Translations under genes and position numbers: made by a program
Assembly (NCBI GenBank): GCA_028823855.1
Contig: JAPPFL010000080.1
Coordinates: 30,975-94,974 of the forward strand
Length of the DNA stretch: 64,000 nt
From: Albidovulum sp.
GTDB lineage: Bacteria; Pseudomonadota; Alphaproteobacteria; Rhodobacterales; Rhodobacteraceae
Direction of reading: 5' to 3'
In this document: positions 1 through 9,555 of the stretch, piece by piece
Layout of the letters: every line of letters begins with the position of its first letter
How positions within the stretch are numbered: the first letter of the stretch is position 1
Notes under the pieces: generated by a model
Database searches by the model: none
Told to the model about the DNA's origin: nothing
Seen by the model: the letters and a program-made list of their open reading frames with translations, nothing else

Positions 1-105
1 GCCATACGCAGGCATCCTGCGGCATTTCCGGAATTCATCGCGACCTCATCCGTATCGCGCCAAGGCATCGAATCGCTCCGAGCAAGCATCGCTGCGCTGG
101 CATGA
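1..105 (+). CDS. engB: EngB/YihA GTP-binding protein, C-terminal end (partial)
   Basis: Frame 1 is open from the first base to a TGA at 103-105 and encodes 34 residues. The segment reads PEFIATSS, then GIESLRASIAAL, which is how the C-terminus of EngB (YihA/YsxC) proteins ends. EngB is an essential GTPase that helps assemble the large ribosomal subunit. The catalytic G domain lies outside the window. The next gene is argB in the same direction, an order common in Alphaproteobacteria, which supports the call. The identification rests on a short tail, so it is moderate. Confidence 0.6.
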   Translation, partial: AIRRHPAAFPEFIATSSVSRQGIESLRASIAALA

Positions 106-373
106 TATCTGGCCGTAAATCCCGGTTTCCTGAGCTCGTCCCGTGTTCCATTAAAACGCGCCTGCGCAAGACGAGCCCGCAACTCCGCAAAGGGCTCAGC
201 GTTCGCCTATTCGTAGATTTGCCCAAGCCGGCCGGCGCGACTAGCTTCCGAGTAACCAGCGAAATGATGAAGAAATCGCCGGCTCCCAAATTGACCTTCG
301 CATGTGCCTACACTATGCCACCGACACCGGATTAGGCGTATCGGGTATCGCCAAACGGTCGCGGGCTTCGATA

Positions 374-1273
374 ATGAAACGGCGCAACATGAAAAATCGA
401 TCTTCCGTAAATCGAAATTGGGTCGCCTCGGCGCGAACGCTTTCCGAAGCCCTGCCCTACCTGCAGCGCTATGACAACGCGGTTGTCGTCATTAAGTTCG
501 GAGGGCACGCAATGGTTGCCGAGGACGCGCTCGACAGCTTCGCCCGGGACATCGTGCTCATGAAGCAGGTCGGGGTCAATCCCGTAATTGTCCACGGAGG
601 GGGTCCCAAGATCAACGCCATGCTCGCCGAATTGGGAATTGTTTCGGATTTCATCGCAGGGAAGCGGGTTACTGACGAAAAAACCGTTGAAGTCGTCGAA
701 ATGGTACTGTCCGGATCAATCAACAAGAAAATCGTTCAGGCCATCAACAAGCAAGGCGGCAAAGCCGCCGGGATTTCGGGCAAGGACGGCCGGCTGATGA
801 TTTGCGGAAGAGACCAACCCGAATTGGGATTCGTGGGCGAACCCGAGGAAATAGATCCAGGAATTCTTCAAGCCCTGTTCGACAAGGGATTCATCCCGGT
901 AGTCGCGCCATTGGGGTCGGGAAAAGGAGGCGAATCGCTTAACGTCAACGGCGATACGGCGGCCGGCGCGATTGCGACGGCCTTGAAAGCCGACAGACTC
1001 TTGTTGTTGACGGATGTGGAAGGCGTAAAGGACGATAGCGGCCAAGTCCTGACGCAGATCTCTCCGAATGAATTGAGGCAGCTAATCAAGTCCGGCGCGG
1101 TTGCCGGAGGAATGATTCCGAAAACGGAAACCGCAATGCGCGCCGTTGAAGGCGGCGTTCGGGCAGCGGTCATTCTCGACGGTAGAGTACCGAACGCGGT
1201 CCTGCTTGAACTGTTCACGAACCACGGCGCCGGCAGCCTGATTCGTTCTACTCCTCCCCGCCCCATTGTATAG
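374..1273 (+). CDS. argB: acetylglutamate kinase
   Basis: ArgB phosphorylates N-acetyl-L-glutamate, the second step of arginine biosynthesis, in the cytoplasm. The protein (299 residues from the ATG at 374) has the family's [10 protein letters not shown] phosphate loop, [23 protein letters not shown] and the C-terminal [11 protein letters not shown] segment of the arginine-sensitive type. The frame is open back to 302, but homologues begin shortly before the segment [12 protein letters not shown], so 374 or a second ATG at 389 is the likely start. It lies downstream of engB and 14 bases before the ferredoxin-like gene. Confidence 0.95.
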   Translation: MKRRNMKNRSSVNRNWVASARTLSEALPYLQRYDNAVVVIKFGGHAMVAEDALDSFARDIVLMKQVGVNPVIVHGGGPKINAMLAELGIVSDFIAGKRVTDEKTVEVVEMVLSGSINKKIVQAINKQGGKAAGISGKDGRLMICGRDQPELGFVGEPEEIDPGILQALFDKGFIPVVAPLGSGKGGESLNVNGDTAAGAIATALKADRLLLLTDVEGVKDDSGQVLTQISPNELRQLIKSGAVAGGMIPKTETAMRAVEGGVRAAVILDGRVPNAVLLELFTNHGAGSLIRSTPPRPIV

Positions 1274-1287
1274 TTTGAGGCTTTCGC

Positions 1288-1944
1288 ATGAACTACGACG
1301 GCATCAACGCCCAAGCCGAGAAATGCTACTTGGAGATATTTGGCGCTTTCTATAGCGACGGCTGCGATTCCTGCCCGCAGGGTTCTAAGACCATGCTGAT
1401 GCTCGGACCCAAGGAGCCTGGATTCTGGCCCCATGTCCGGACGCAGCCGGAATTCCGGGACGGCGGCGGGCATCCTCTCGACAGGTGGTCGAAAAGAACA
1501 ATCGACAACCTCGCCGAAATGGCAGGCGGCTCTGCGCTATTTCCTTTCGGCGGACCGCCCTACCAACCGTTCTTTACCTGGGCGCTTCTAACCGGGCGGT
1601 GCTGGGAATCTCCGGTTCTATTTCTCGTCCACGACCGTTCGGGGCTGTTCGTGTCCTATCGAGGAGCGATTTCGCTTCCGAGGCGTATTGACCTGCCTTC
1701 TCCGCCCGAACGCAGCCCGTGCGAAGACTGCGCCGAAAAGCCCTGCCTTTCAGCTTGCCCCGTCGGCGCCATGGGATCCAGCGAATTCGACGCGGAAAAA
1801 TGCAAGGGACATATTCGAAGCGACCGCGGGCGACCGTGCCTCGATACCGGCTGCGAAGTGCGGCGCAGCTGTCCGGCCGGTCGCGGCTATGCGCGCAGCC
1901 CCGAGCAGTCCCGCTTTCACCAGCTCGCATTCCTTGCGAGGTAG
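1288..1944 (+). CDS. 4Fe-4S ferredoxin-like protein
   Basis: This 218-residue protein has its cysteines in two clusters near the C-terminus. The first is C145-x2-C148-x4-C153-x3-C157, ending in CPVGAM as in ferredoxins and epoxyqueuosine-reductase relatives. The second uses C172, C184, C189 and C195. The spacing suggests two iron-sulfur centres, although the second is irregular. The N-terminal 140 residues have no motif I recognise. It follows argB by 14 bases and is probably co-transcribed with it. A role as a small electron-transfer protein is inferred; no partner is visible. It ends in TAG. Confidence 0.75.
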   Translation: MNYDGINAQAEKCYLEIFGAFYSDGCDSCPQGSKTMLMLGPKEPGFWPHVRTQPEFRDGGGHPLDRWSKRTIDNLAEMAGGSALFPFGGPPYQPFFTWALLTGRCWESPVLFLVHDRSGLFVSYRGAISLPRRIDLPSPPERSPCEDCAEKPCLSACPVGAMGSSEFDAEKCKGHIRSDRGRPCLDTGCEVRRSCPAGRGYARSPEQSRFHQLAFLAR

Positions 1945-2330
1945 ACTGCTATGAGGCTAGGAGTCCGTACGAATATGAAGCCGGGTGATTTCAGGAGGTT
2001 GTCGTGCTCCGCGAGCGCTAAGGCATGGCGTAGTCGGTGCCTTGGACGGAAACCGCGCGGCCGCCTTCCGCGGCAGCGGCAACGCCACGCAATTTACTGC
2101 TCAGATGCAGAATGGCTTTGGTAGAAACCTTCGCGATGCGGCATCCAATCGCGGCCGTCAGCGCATTGCGGGTTATCGGGATGTCTTGAATGCGACGCAG
2201 TATATTGCGGCGATCAAGTGGCGGTCGGCTATGCCTCCAAAGTGGAATTTCCTGCTAATTGCGATGTTTCTGCGCTGATTCTACAAGCTGCGAGACCCAG
2301 GCTTGCACGACATTCTCAGCGATATTCTAG
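1945..2330. other. non-coding gap before the insertion sequence
   Basis: I see no gene here. A minus-strand stretch around 2020-2200 stays open for about 60 codons, but I recognise no family and no good start. The right end abuts the left terminal repeat of the insertion sequence at 2331. Confidence 0.4.
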
Positions 2331-4433
2331 CCTGAATTCCCAACTGACGCGCTTCGCGTGACATTTTGATCTCCAATCGGACGGAAATTTCCCTTTCTTG
2401 CAGGGCTCAAAGCAAAAATAATTCATTTATTATTGAATTTTAGCCAGTATTAATAACTATTGTTAAATAAGACTCCTCCCTGGACCTGCCGGGCGCTTGC
2501 GCAATTGCCGGGCTTCGCTTCGCGGGGAAAAGCGCCGCTTTCGAGCCGCTTTAACCGGAATCAGGCGGGAATCGGGACGCTTTTCCGGCCTGGGAAGCTT
2601 TCGGGGCTGCGTCCGGGATTTCATGTCCGTATAGTGATGATTGAAGGATAGCATTCAGATAAGGATGAAAAATCCCGCCGACAGATTCCTCAGCCCCGAA
2701 AACAGCACCCACAGGAAGTACGCGGCGCTCCGCGCCTGCTTCGTCGACGGGCTGCCGGTCGAGGAGGCCGCCCGGAGGTTCGGCTACGCGGCCGGGACGC
2801 TCCGCAACATCCGTACCGCCTTCCAGAGGAATCCAGAGGAGCCCTTCTTCCTGCCCGACCGCCGCGGAAGGCGCGCGCCGGAACCGGGGCCGGAGCCGAA
2901 CCGGGAGGAGCGCGTCGTCGCGCTGCGCAGGGAGCGCGGCCTTTCGGCGGCGGAAATCGCGCGGGAACTCGCCGACGGGGAAGACATCCCCATCAGCGAA
3001 ACCACCGCCGCCCGCATCCTCAAGGCCGCCGGGCTGCCCAAGCTGCGGCGGCGCAGCGCCGAGCAGCGGGCGCAGGCGCGCGCCCTGCCCGCCGCCGCAG
3101 CGGACCGCCGGGAACTCGATCTCGGGGCCCGGAAGCTCCGCACCCGGTTCGGAGGCCTGTTCCTCTTCGCGCACGACCTCGCGCGCCTCGACCTCGACGC
3201 CGTCCTCGCCGACCGCGCCATGCCGGGCAGCCGCATGATCCCGGCGGGCTGCGCGTTCCGCTCGCTGCTGGCGCTGAAGCTCTGGGGGATCGGCCGACCC
3301 CACAATGCCATGCCGGAAGTCCTCGACGAGGGGATCGCGCTCTTCGCCGGCCGGAACGCCCCGCCAAAGCGCGCAACCCTGACGGAATACAGCTGCCGTG
3401 TCGACCCGCGCGCGCTTCCGCCGATGATTGACCGCTGGCACGACCCCGTCCGCGGCCTCGGCGCCGACCTCGGAGGCGGCCGATCCTTCGACCTCGATTT
3501 CCACGCCATTCCCTATCACGGGGACGACGCGCTGGCGGAGAAGCACTGCGTCCCGAAGCGCAGCCGCCGCCAGAAGGGCGTCCTCGCCTTCCTCGCCCGC
3601 GACGCCGACGCCCGCGTCTTCGCCTACGCCGCCGCCCGGGTCCGGAAGAGCGAGCGGAACGACGAGATCCTGCGCTTTGCGGAGATCTGGCGAAGACGGA
3701 CCGGGTCGCTGCCGGCGGAGCTGGTCTTCGACAGCCGCCTCGCAACCTACGCGCGCCTGGCGCGTCTCCAGGCCATGGGCGTCTCCTTCATCACGCTACG
3801 CCGGCGCACCTCGAATATGATCTCCGAACTGATGTCCGCGCCCCGGGAGGCGTGGCGCACCGTGCGGCTCAGCAACGTCGGACGCGCCTGCAGGACCCCG
3901 CGCGCGCTGGAGCGGACGGTCCGGCTCAAGGACTATCCGGGCGAAATCCGCCAGATCGCCGTCGCCGATCTCGGCCACGAGAAGCCGACCCTGCTGCTGA
4001 CGAACCGGACGGCGACTCCCGCGGGCCGCCTCGTCGACCGCTACGCGCGGCGCATGATCATCGAGAACGCCATCGACTTCTTCCATATGGACGCGCTCTC
4101 CGCCGCAGTGCCGATGAAGGCGGACGTCGACATCTAGCTGACGCTGATGGCGAGCGCGCTCTACCGCGTCCTCGGCATCCGCGCCGGCGGCGGCATGGAG
4201 GTCGCAAAAGCCCGCGCGATCTTCCGCAGCCCGGTCGGCGCCAGCGCCGGAATCGAGATCGCCGACGGCGAAATCGTCGTCAGCATCGGCAGGAGAGCCT
4301 TCAACCCGCTCCTGATCGCCGCCGGATACGGCGAGATCCGCGAGCCGATCCCGTGGCTCGGCGGAAAGACGCTGAGGATCCGCTTCCTCTGACCCGGAAC
4401 ATTCACATGTTTCAAGTCGGTTGGGAATTCAGG
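2331..4433 (+). mobile_element. insertion sequence with intact terminal inverted repeats
   Basis: A 14-base sequence, CCTGAATTCCCAAC, occurs at 2331-2344 and as its exact reverse complement at 4420-4433. The bases just inside match imperfectly, and the outer neighbours also match (CTA at 2327-2329 against TAG at 4435-4437). Between them lie an AT-rich leader of about 300 bases and one transposase reading frame interrupted by a single amber codon. The coding part is markedly richer in G+C than its surroundings, which suggests transfer from another background. I could not define a clean target duplication, and the family is left open (IS4/IS1634-like DDE type). Confidence 0.75.
2641..4392 (+). 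pseudogene. DDE transposase split by an in-frame amber codon
   Basis: The reading frame from a TTG at 2641 (or an ATG at 2665) runs 498 codons to TAG at 4135-4137. It then continues in the same frame for another 84 codons to a second stop at 4392, about 583 residues in total. The N-terminus has a helix-turn-helix-like segment (PVEEAARRFGYAAGTLRN). The DDE core shows FDLDFH, LVFDSR and IIENAIDFFHMDAL. In related transposases the sequence runs on through the equivalent of VD-x-LTLMASALYRVL, so the TAG falls inside the conserved end. No frameshift is visible, so inactivation looks recent. The transposase would act on the repeats at 2331 and 4433. Confidence 0.8.
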
Positions 4434-4663
4434 TTAGCGTAGGATTTCGCCACCTCCCGCAAACGACCCCCGGCAGTTCGTAGGACGCCGGCATCCGCCA
4501 AGTGTCCGCGCCCGCATCGCATTGACAATGTTCGGCTTTGACTGGTCTGCTCCGGAACCGGGATAGACTGTTCAAACACTCCCCTCGCGGGACTTCCTGT
4601 ACCCATGCCGGGTCAGGGCCATTCAAGGGATCGCATGGCCTGGAAGATGGCGGTATGCGAATG

Positions 4664-5173
4664 TCATTCGAGGGATTCCACGGGGATTTCACTTGCCCCG
4701 ATATGCATCAGCTTGCCGGCACCGGCCTGCCAATATGCAGTGAACAGACAATTCTCGGCGTTTACATTGTCGTTGCATCCGTTGGCCCCTGTAAACCAGC
4801 CGATGGCAGCAACGTCGTCATGATCCTGACCCGTGCCCTTCAGGGGGAAAGGTCTTGAGCCGAACAGTTCATACACCCTCTGGTCGATAATGATGTACGA
4901 AGTGCAGCCGCCGCTCCCGCAGGCACCAGAGCAGTTGATGTGCAGAATTTCGGCTGTCATGCCGCCTTCGAGATCAATGGTATAGTAATTGCCCACATCC
5001 TCCCCGGTGCACCACGAAAGTTTGTCTTGCAGGATCCGGACTGCAAGCTTGCTCATTGAATCCGGGAAAGCGGCCTTGACGGAAAACACGAAAAGAAGGA
5101 CCGCCACACCGCACAGGGCAAAGCCATTTCTTCCTGCAAGCGATTTCAATTGGTGTCTCCCTGTCCAGATCAT
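4664..5173 (-). CDS. secreted hypothetical protein with conserved cysteines
   Basis: The frame is open from 5218, but the ATG at 5173 places a basic N-terminus before a hydrophobic stretch (CGVAVLLFVFSVKAAF), as expected for a signal peptide or membrane anchor. The mature part contains six or more cysteines in CTGED, NCSGACGSGGCTSY, GCNDN and ENCLF, so an exported disulfide-bonded protein is likely. A segment resembling IIIDQRVYELFG-x-RPF recalls small exported alphaproteobacterial proteins that I cannot name. No operon partner is seen. The coding call is moderate; the function is unknown. Confidence 0.55.
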   Translation of the reverse strand: MIWTGRHQLKSLAGRNGFALCGVAVLLFVFSVKAAFPDSMSKLAVRILQDKLSWCTGEDVGNYYTIDLEGGMTAEILHINCSGACGSGGCTSYIIIDQRVYELFGSRPFPLKGTGQDHDDVAAIGWFTGANGCNDNVNAENCLFTAYWQAGAGKLMHIGASEIPVESLE

Positions 5174-5218
5174 GCCGATGGTGGAGACGGACATATATGC
5201 AAGTCCCGGCACCTGCAA

Positions 5219-5634
5219 TCAGTCCATTCGGCCCACACGGACTGAAATCGCATATAGTGTGCAGCGGCAATGTGGGATAACAGCAGATGCCCGTGCGGGT
5301 GCGAAGGGCTTGACCAGAAACTACGGGTTTACATTTAGCGTGAAATGGACGGACAGGAAAAGTTGATGTCCGTTGGAGCGACGCCTGAGCCACAAATTCC
5401 GCGTCAGTCGAAGCCCGGAGCGAGCCTAACGTAGTGCGCTTCGCATCGCCGACACGCGTAACCGCTGGCACCCCGTGAGTGCTCCGCAGCTAGCAAAGCG
5501 CCGCAGCTATTGTCGGCGGCCGCGACAACGCCCATCCGAACGACGTCGAGACAATCGAAGAAATCTTGCGCTCGCGGGGGCGGGAGCACGCACCCACTGG
5601 TGCGCAAAACGGTGCTAGCCTGCATTTCAACCGA
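5219..5634. other. non-coding gap
   Basis: I see no gene here. A short perfect inverted repeat, CGCACC and GGTGCG around a 4-base loop, lies at 5589-5604, just after the end of the ABC ATPase operon on the minus strand. It lacks a following T tract, so I do not call it a terminator. Confidence 0.4.
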
Positions 5635-7323
5635 CTAGCCAACCGCCTCGTCCTGCAGCCGCTCCCGCCAGGGAACAAGGCCCGACGGCACCGCGGCAAT
5701 CAGCTTGCGCGTGTAGCCCTCTCGCGGGGATTTTAACACTTGACCAGTCGGCCCGGACTCAACTTCTCTCCCGTTGAACAGCACCACCGTCCGATCGGCG
5801 ATGCTCTTCACAACGCCCAAGTCGTGACTGATCATGAGTATCCCCAAGCCCTCGTCGGCACGGAGTCGTTCAAGCAGTTCCAGAATCTGCGCACGAACGG
5901 ATACGTCCAGCGAAGCCACTGCCTCGTCGCAAACAACAAAGCGCGGGCGCGCGGCGAGTGCGCGAGCTATCGCCGCGCGTTGAAGCTGCCCGCCGGAAAG
6001 CTGGTTTGGCTGTCGTGAACCCAAGGCCGGATCGAGACCGACTTCATCCAAAAGCTCCTCTATCCGAGCTCGAGCCGACCGGCCGGTCAAGCCGAGATGT
6101 CGTCGTAGCGGATGGACCAGGGCCTCCTTGATCGCTCGACGCGGATTGAAGCTGGCCAGCGGGTCCTGAAAGACCATCTGGACCGTCGCGCGCTGTCCGC
6201 GGGGATCAAAAGGCGAACCATCTAGAATTACCTCGCCACTCTCGGCTTTCTCCAAGCCGACGGTGATGCGGCCGAGCGTTGTCTTGCCGGAGCCGGACTC
6301 GCCAATCAGACCGACGATTTCGCCGGAACCTATTTTGAGCGTGACTCCGCTCAACGCCTGAACCCTGCCGCCCCCTCGAGCTGGAAAGCTACGATGGATC
6401 GACCGCAGCAAAAGCCCCTCCTTCGTCGTTTCCCGGCCCGGCTTCTGGACCGCCGGCGGCGCAGATGCCGACCTCGTGAAGGAAAGCGCGGTGCGCATCA
6501 ATTCGCCTGTATAGGTCTTTTGCGGGCGCCGGGCGATTTCGCCGGCCGATCCGACCTCAATCAGTCGGCCCGTCCGCATGACCGCGATCCGGTCCCCGAT
6601 CGAAGCGGCCAGCGCGAGGTCATGCGTGACGAAAATCATCGCGATGCTGCGTTCGTCAACCAGCTCCAGCAGCAAATCCAGGATTTGCGCCTGGACGGTC
6701 GCGTCGAGCGCGGTGGTCGGTTCGTCGGCCAGCAGAACCCGAGGATTGCCCGCCAGTGCGGCGGCGATTGCAATTCGCTGCTTCTGCCCGCCCGAAAGCT
6801 GGTGGGGATAGGCTCGCGCCCAGTTCTTGGCCTGCGGCCCACTGTGCGGCAAACCGACGCGGTCGAGCAGCTCTTCGGTGATCCCCCTCGCTTCGGCCGG
6901 CACTAGGCCACGGTGCGCGGCCGCCACCTCGTCTATCTGGGATCCGACCGAGAGCACCGGATTGAGACTCGCTCCAGGGTTCTGAAACACCATCGAGATA
7001 TGCCGGCCGGCGATGCCCCTTCTCCGGGAGCCCGGCACGAGGAGATTGCCATCGCGGCCTGAAAGGCGCATGTCGCCCTCCAGGGCTGTGCCTGCCGGAA
7101 GGAGTGCGGCGATGGCAAGGAGGGTCGCGCTTTTTCCCGAGCCGCTTTCGCCGATGAGCGACAGCACCTGGCCCTCATCCACGGAAAGCGAAAGGTTCGA
7201 CACGGCCGTCACCGGCGAAGAACCCCTGCCCGGCGCCGGAAAGCGCACGCGCAGATCTGTCACCTTCAGGACAGCTCCATCGCCGGCGATGGGATTCGCT
7301 TCGTACGCAGCCGAGTCCGTCAT
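5635..7323 (-). CDS. oligopeptide/nickel-type ABC transporter, fused double ATPase
   Basis: This 562-residue protein joins two ABC ATPase domains, equivalent to DppD and DppF. The first has Walker A GESGSGKSATLL, signature QLSGGQKQRIAIAAAL and Walker B VLLADEPTTALD. The second has GESGSGKTTLGR, QLSGGQLQRAAIARAL and a Walker B ending VVCDEAVASLD. The family powers uptake of small peptides, opines or other polar solutes. It is the last gene of the vitamin B6 transcription unit and overlaps the permease before it by 4 bases, so translation is probably coupled. Its substrate here is unknown; a B6-related compound is possible from context only. Confidence 0.92.
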   Translation of the reverse strand: MTDSAAYEANPIAGDGAVLKVTDLRVRFPAPGRGSSPVTAVSNLSLSVDEGQVLSLIGESGSGKSATLLAIAALLPAGTALEGDMRLSGRDGNLLVPGSRRRGIAGRHISMVFQNPGASLNPVLSVGSQIDEVAAAHRGLVPAEARGITEELLDRVGLPHSGPQAKNWARAYPHQLSGGQKQRIAIAAALAGNPRVLLADEPTTALDATVQAQILDLLLELVDERSIAMIFVTHDLALAASIGDRIAVMRTGRLIEVGSAGEIARRPQKTYTGELMRTALSFTRSASAPPAVQKPGRETTKEGLLLRSIHRSFPARGGGRVQALSGVTLKIGSGEIVGLIGESGSGKTTLGRITVGLEKAESGEVILDGSPFDPRGQRATVQMVFQDPLASFNPRRAIKEALVHPLRRHLGLTGRSARARIEELLDEVGLDPALGSRQPNQLSGGQLQRAAIARALAARPRFVVCDEAVASLDVSVRAQILELLERLRADEGLGILMISHDLGVVKSIADRTVVLFNGREVESGPTGQVLKSPREGYTRKLIAAVPSGLVPWRERLQDEAVG

Positions 7324-8156
7324 CGCCGATTGATCAAGCCGAACCGCGACGCCAGCCCGTCGCCGACCAACGTTACCGCCAGTACCGCCGTCGCGATGGC
7401 AATTCCGGGAATCGCCACGAGATACGGGGCGTTGCGCAGCAGCGCTCGGCCGTTGGCAATCATTCCGCCCCAGCTGTTGAGATTGGGATCGCTCAGGCCG
7501 AGAAACGCCAGCGCACTTTCGACCAGGATCGCTTCGCCGACCGTGATGCCGATCAACGCGACAACGGGCTGCAGGGCGCCGGGCAGCACCTCGTAGAAAG
7601 CTATTGCCAGGGGGACGCGTCCCGCAAGGCGGGCTGCATCTACGAACTCGGCCCTCTTTAGGCGCAGGACCTCGGCTCGAACCAGGCGCGCGGTGGCCGG
7701 CCAGGACGAAATCCCGATCGCAATCACAACATTGGCCGCGGAGGCTCCTAGAACGCTAACGAGCGCCAGCGCCAGCAGAAAAGTCGGAACTGTCTGAAAC
7801 GCCTCGGTGATACGCATCAGAAAGTCGTCGGTGAAACGGCCCAGGAACCCCGCAAGCGTGCCAACTAGAATTCCCACGCCGATGGCCGCGGCAGCGGCGG
7901 CAGCCCCAACCGCCATCGAAACGCGTGCGCCGTGCAGCAGTCCCGCTAGGACGTCTCGGCCCAGCTGATCCGTGCCAAGCGGAAAACGCGCATCCTGCAG
8001 TGGCGTGAGCAGTGGGCGCGCAACCATGTCCAGTGGATCGCCCGGTGCAAGCCAGGAGGCGAAGATGGCCGCCAATATGACGGCGGACAACAGCGTCGCT
8101 CCCACCGCGCTTCCCGTCGAAACGCGTGGCACCGAGCCCTGCAGGTCGAGAGTCAA
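7320..8156 (-). CDS. ABC transporter permease, DppC-like
   Basis: The protein has 278 residues with about five or six hydrophobic segments. It carries the permease signature around ESALAFLGLSDPNLNSWGGM, the EAA-type loop that contacts the ATPase. PLGTDQLGRDVLAGLLHGARVS near the N-terminus is typical of the OppC/DppC subfamily. It overlaps its partner permease upstream and the ATPase downstream by 4 bases each, which supports coordinated synthesis of one transporter. Confidence 0.92.
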   Translation of the reverse strand: MTLDLQGSVPRVSTGSAVGATLLSAVILAAIFASWLAPGDPLDMVARPLLTPLQDARFPLGTDQLGRDVLAGLLHGARVSMAVGAAAAAAAIGVGILVGTLAGFLGRFTDDFLMRITEAFQTVPTFLLALALVSVLGASAANVVIAIGISSWPATARLVRAEVLRLKRAEFVDAARLAGRVPLAIAFYEVLPGALQPVVALIGITVGEAILVESALAFLGLSDPNLNSWGGMIANGRALLRNAPYLVAIPGIAIATAVLAVTLVGDGLASRFGLINRR

Positions 8157-9163
8157 CTATCCAGCCCCGCATCTAGGCGCACGCGCGGATCAAGGAGCCT
8201 GTAAAGCAGGTCGATAACCACGTTGACCGCCACAACCAGGACGGTTCCCGTCAGCAGGATGCCGGCAAGCAGTTGAAGGTCTCGCTGCAACACCGCTTCA
8301 AATGCCAGCGCTCCCAGTCCCGGGATGGAAAAAACGGTCTCGATTACGATCGACCCGCCCAGCAAGGCCCCCGACTGCAGGCCGATCATCGTTACCACGG
8401 GCAGCAACGCGGGGCGCGCAATGTGCCGCAGGGCGATTCTCGACGCAGGCAGGCCGCGAGCGCGGGCAGCAAGCACCCAGCCGCTTGCATCGGTTTCGAT
8501 CATCGCGCCCCTCATCAGCCGCACGTAAAGCGCCAGGTACGTTAGCGCGAGGGTGAACACCGGAAGAACAAGGTGCCACGCCACATCCAGCAACTCGCCA
8601 AAAAGGCTAAGGTCGGCGTCAAGCGTGGAAATCCCGCCTATGGGCAACCAGCGCAACTTCACCGCGAACAGGATGATTGCGAGCAAGCCCAGCCAAAATC
8701 CCGGCGTGGCGTTCAGTATCAACGCTCCCACGGTGATCGCAGCGTCCGTCGGGCCGCCGCGGCGCAACGCGGCGATGCCGCCCAGCAGAATGCCCATTGA
8801 CGCAGACAGCAAGATTGCCGACACCATCATCAGCAAAGTGTTTGGCAGCCTTTCCAAGATCACTGCGCCGACGTCCCGGGAAAACGCAACCGAATGGCCG
8901 AGATCCAGCTGCGCCAGCCGAATCGCGTAGGTCAGAAACCTTGTCCCGATGTTTCCTTCTAGCCCGTAGCGCTCCCTCAAATCGGCGGCGAACCCCGCGT
9001 CGCCGGACCCGATTCCTGCAAGATAGGCATCGACGGCATCGCCCTCGGCCATTTCTAGGAGAATGAAAACGCCCACGGCCACGAGCGCTAGAACCGGAAG
9101 CGCCTGGAGCACTCGACGTACCAGGAACAGTCCCAGTGCCGTTCCTCTGCCTGTTTTGCTCAA
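8153..9163 (-). CDS. ABC transporter permease, DppB-like
   Basis: This 336-residue inner-membrane protein has the N-terminal helix, the periplasmic segment YGLEGNIGTRFLTYAIRLAQLDLGHS and the loop ARARGLPASRIALRHIARPALLP typical of DppB/OppB. It forms the channel together with the DppC-like protein that follows. A gap of about 390 bases separates it from the binding protein upstream, unusually long inside such an operon. No promoter was evident in that gap. Confidence 0.92.
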   Translation of the reverse strand: MSKTGRGTALGLFLVRRVLQALPVLALVAVGVFILLEMAEGDAVDAYLAGIGSGDAGFAADLRERYGLEGNIGTRFLTYAIRLAQLDLGHSVAFSRDVGAVILERLPNTLLMMVSAILLSASMGILLGGIAALRRGGPTDAAITVGALILNATPGFWLGLLAIILFAVKLRWLPIGGISTLDADLSLFGELLDVAWHLVLPVFTLALTYLALYVRLMRGAMIETDASGWVLAARARGLPASRIALRHIARPALLPVVTMIGLQSGALLGGSIVIETVFSIPGLGALAFEAVLQRDLQLLAGILLTGTVLVVAVNVVIDLLYRLLDPRVRLDAGLDS

Positions 9164-9555
9164 CTAGATGATGAACATCGCGGCCGGCAGCTCGACATCC
9201 GCCGGCGAACGCATCAAGGCCGCTGCGTAAAATTTGCGGCGGCGCCGCACCGAATATCTCGGCAGTCTACTCGCCGCGTATATGAAGGCGCCAGTGCGCG
9301 CGCCGGCGCATGCCCTCGATAAGCCTCGAAAGCGGCAATGCCGTCTCAACGTCAATCCTCGCTCGCTCCACTCGAACCAGCCGCGGCTCCCCGAGGCGCC
9401 CGGCCCCTTCGATGGCTGACCAAACCTAGCCGGACCGCGCCCAAAGAGAGCGCGGGCCGGACCGGAGGCTGCAAGTCTCCCGGTGCATGGCATTCATGCG
9501 ACGGGATCTGGCAAGGGCGGCCCAGCGGTCGATCCCGCCGGGCCGCAAGCCGGCG
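9164..9555. other. gap between binding protein and permease genes
   Basis: No convincing gene. A minus-strand frame of 109 codons covers 9164-9493, but its composition (arginine-rich, no motif) looks like chance. Such spacers after binding-protein genes often hold mRNA-stabilising structures; I found no strong hairpin. Confidence 0.4.

Noticed and set aside
5589..5604. Hairpin after the ABC ATPase gene as a terminator.
   Set aside because: The stem is only six base pairs and no T tract follows on the transcribed strand.
9164..9493. A 109-codon minus-strand frame between the DppA-like and DppB-like genes.
   Set aside because: Arginine-rich, without motif, ribosome site or recognised family.
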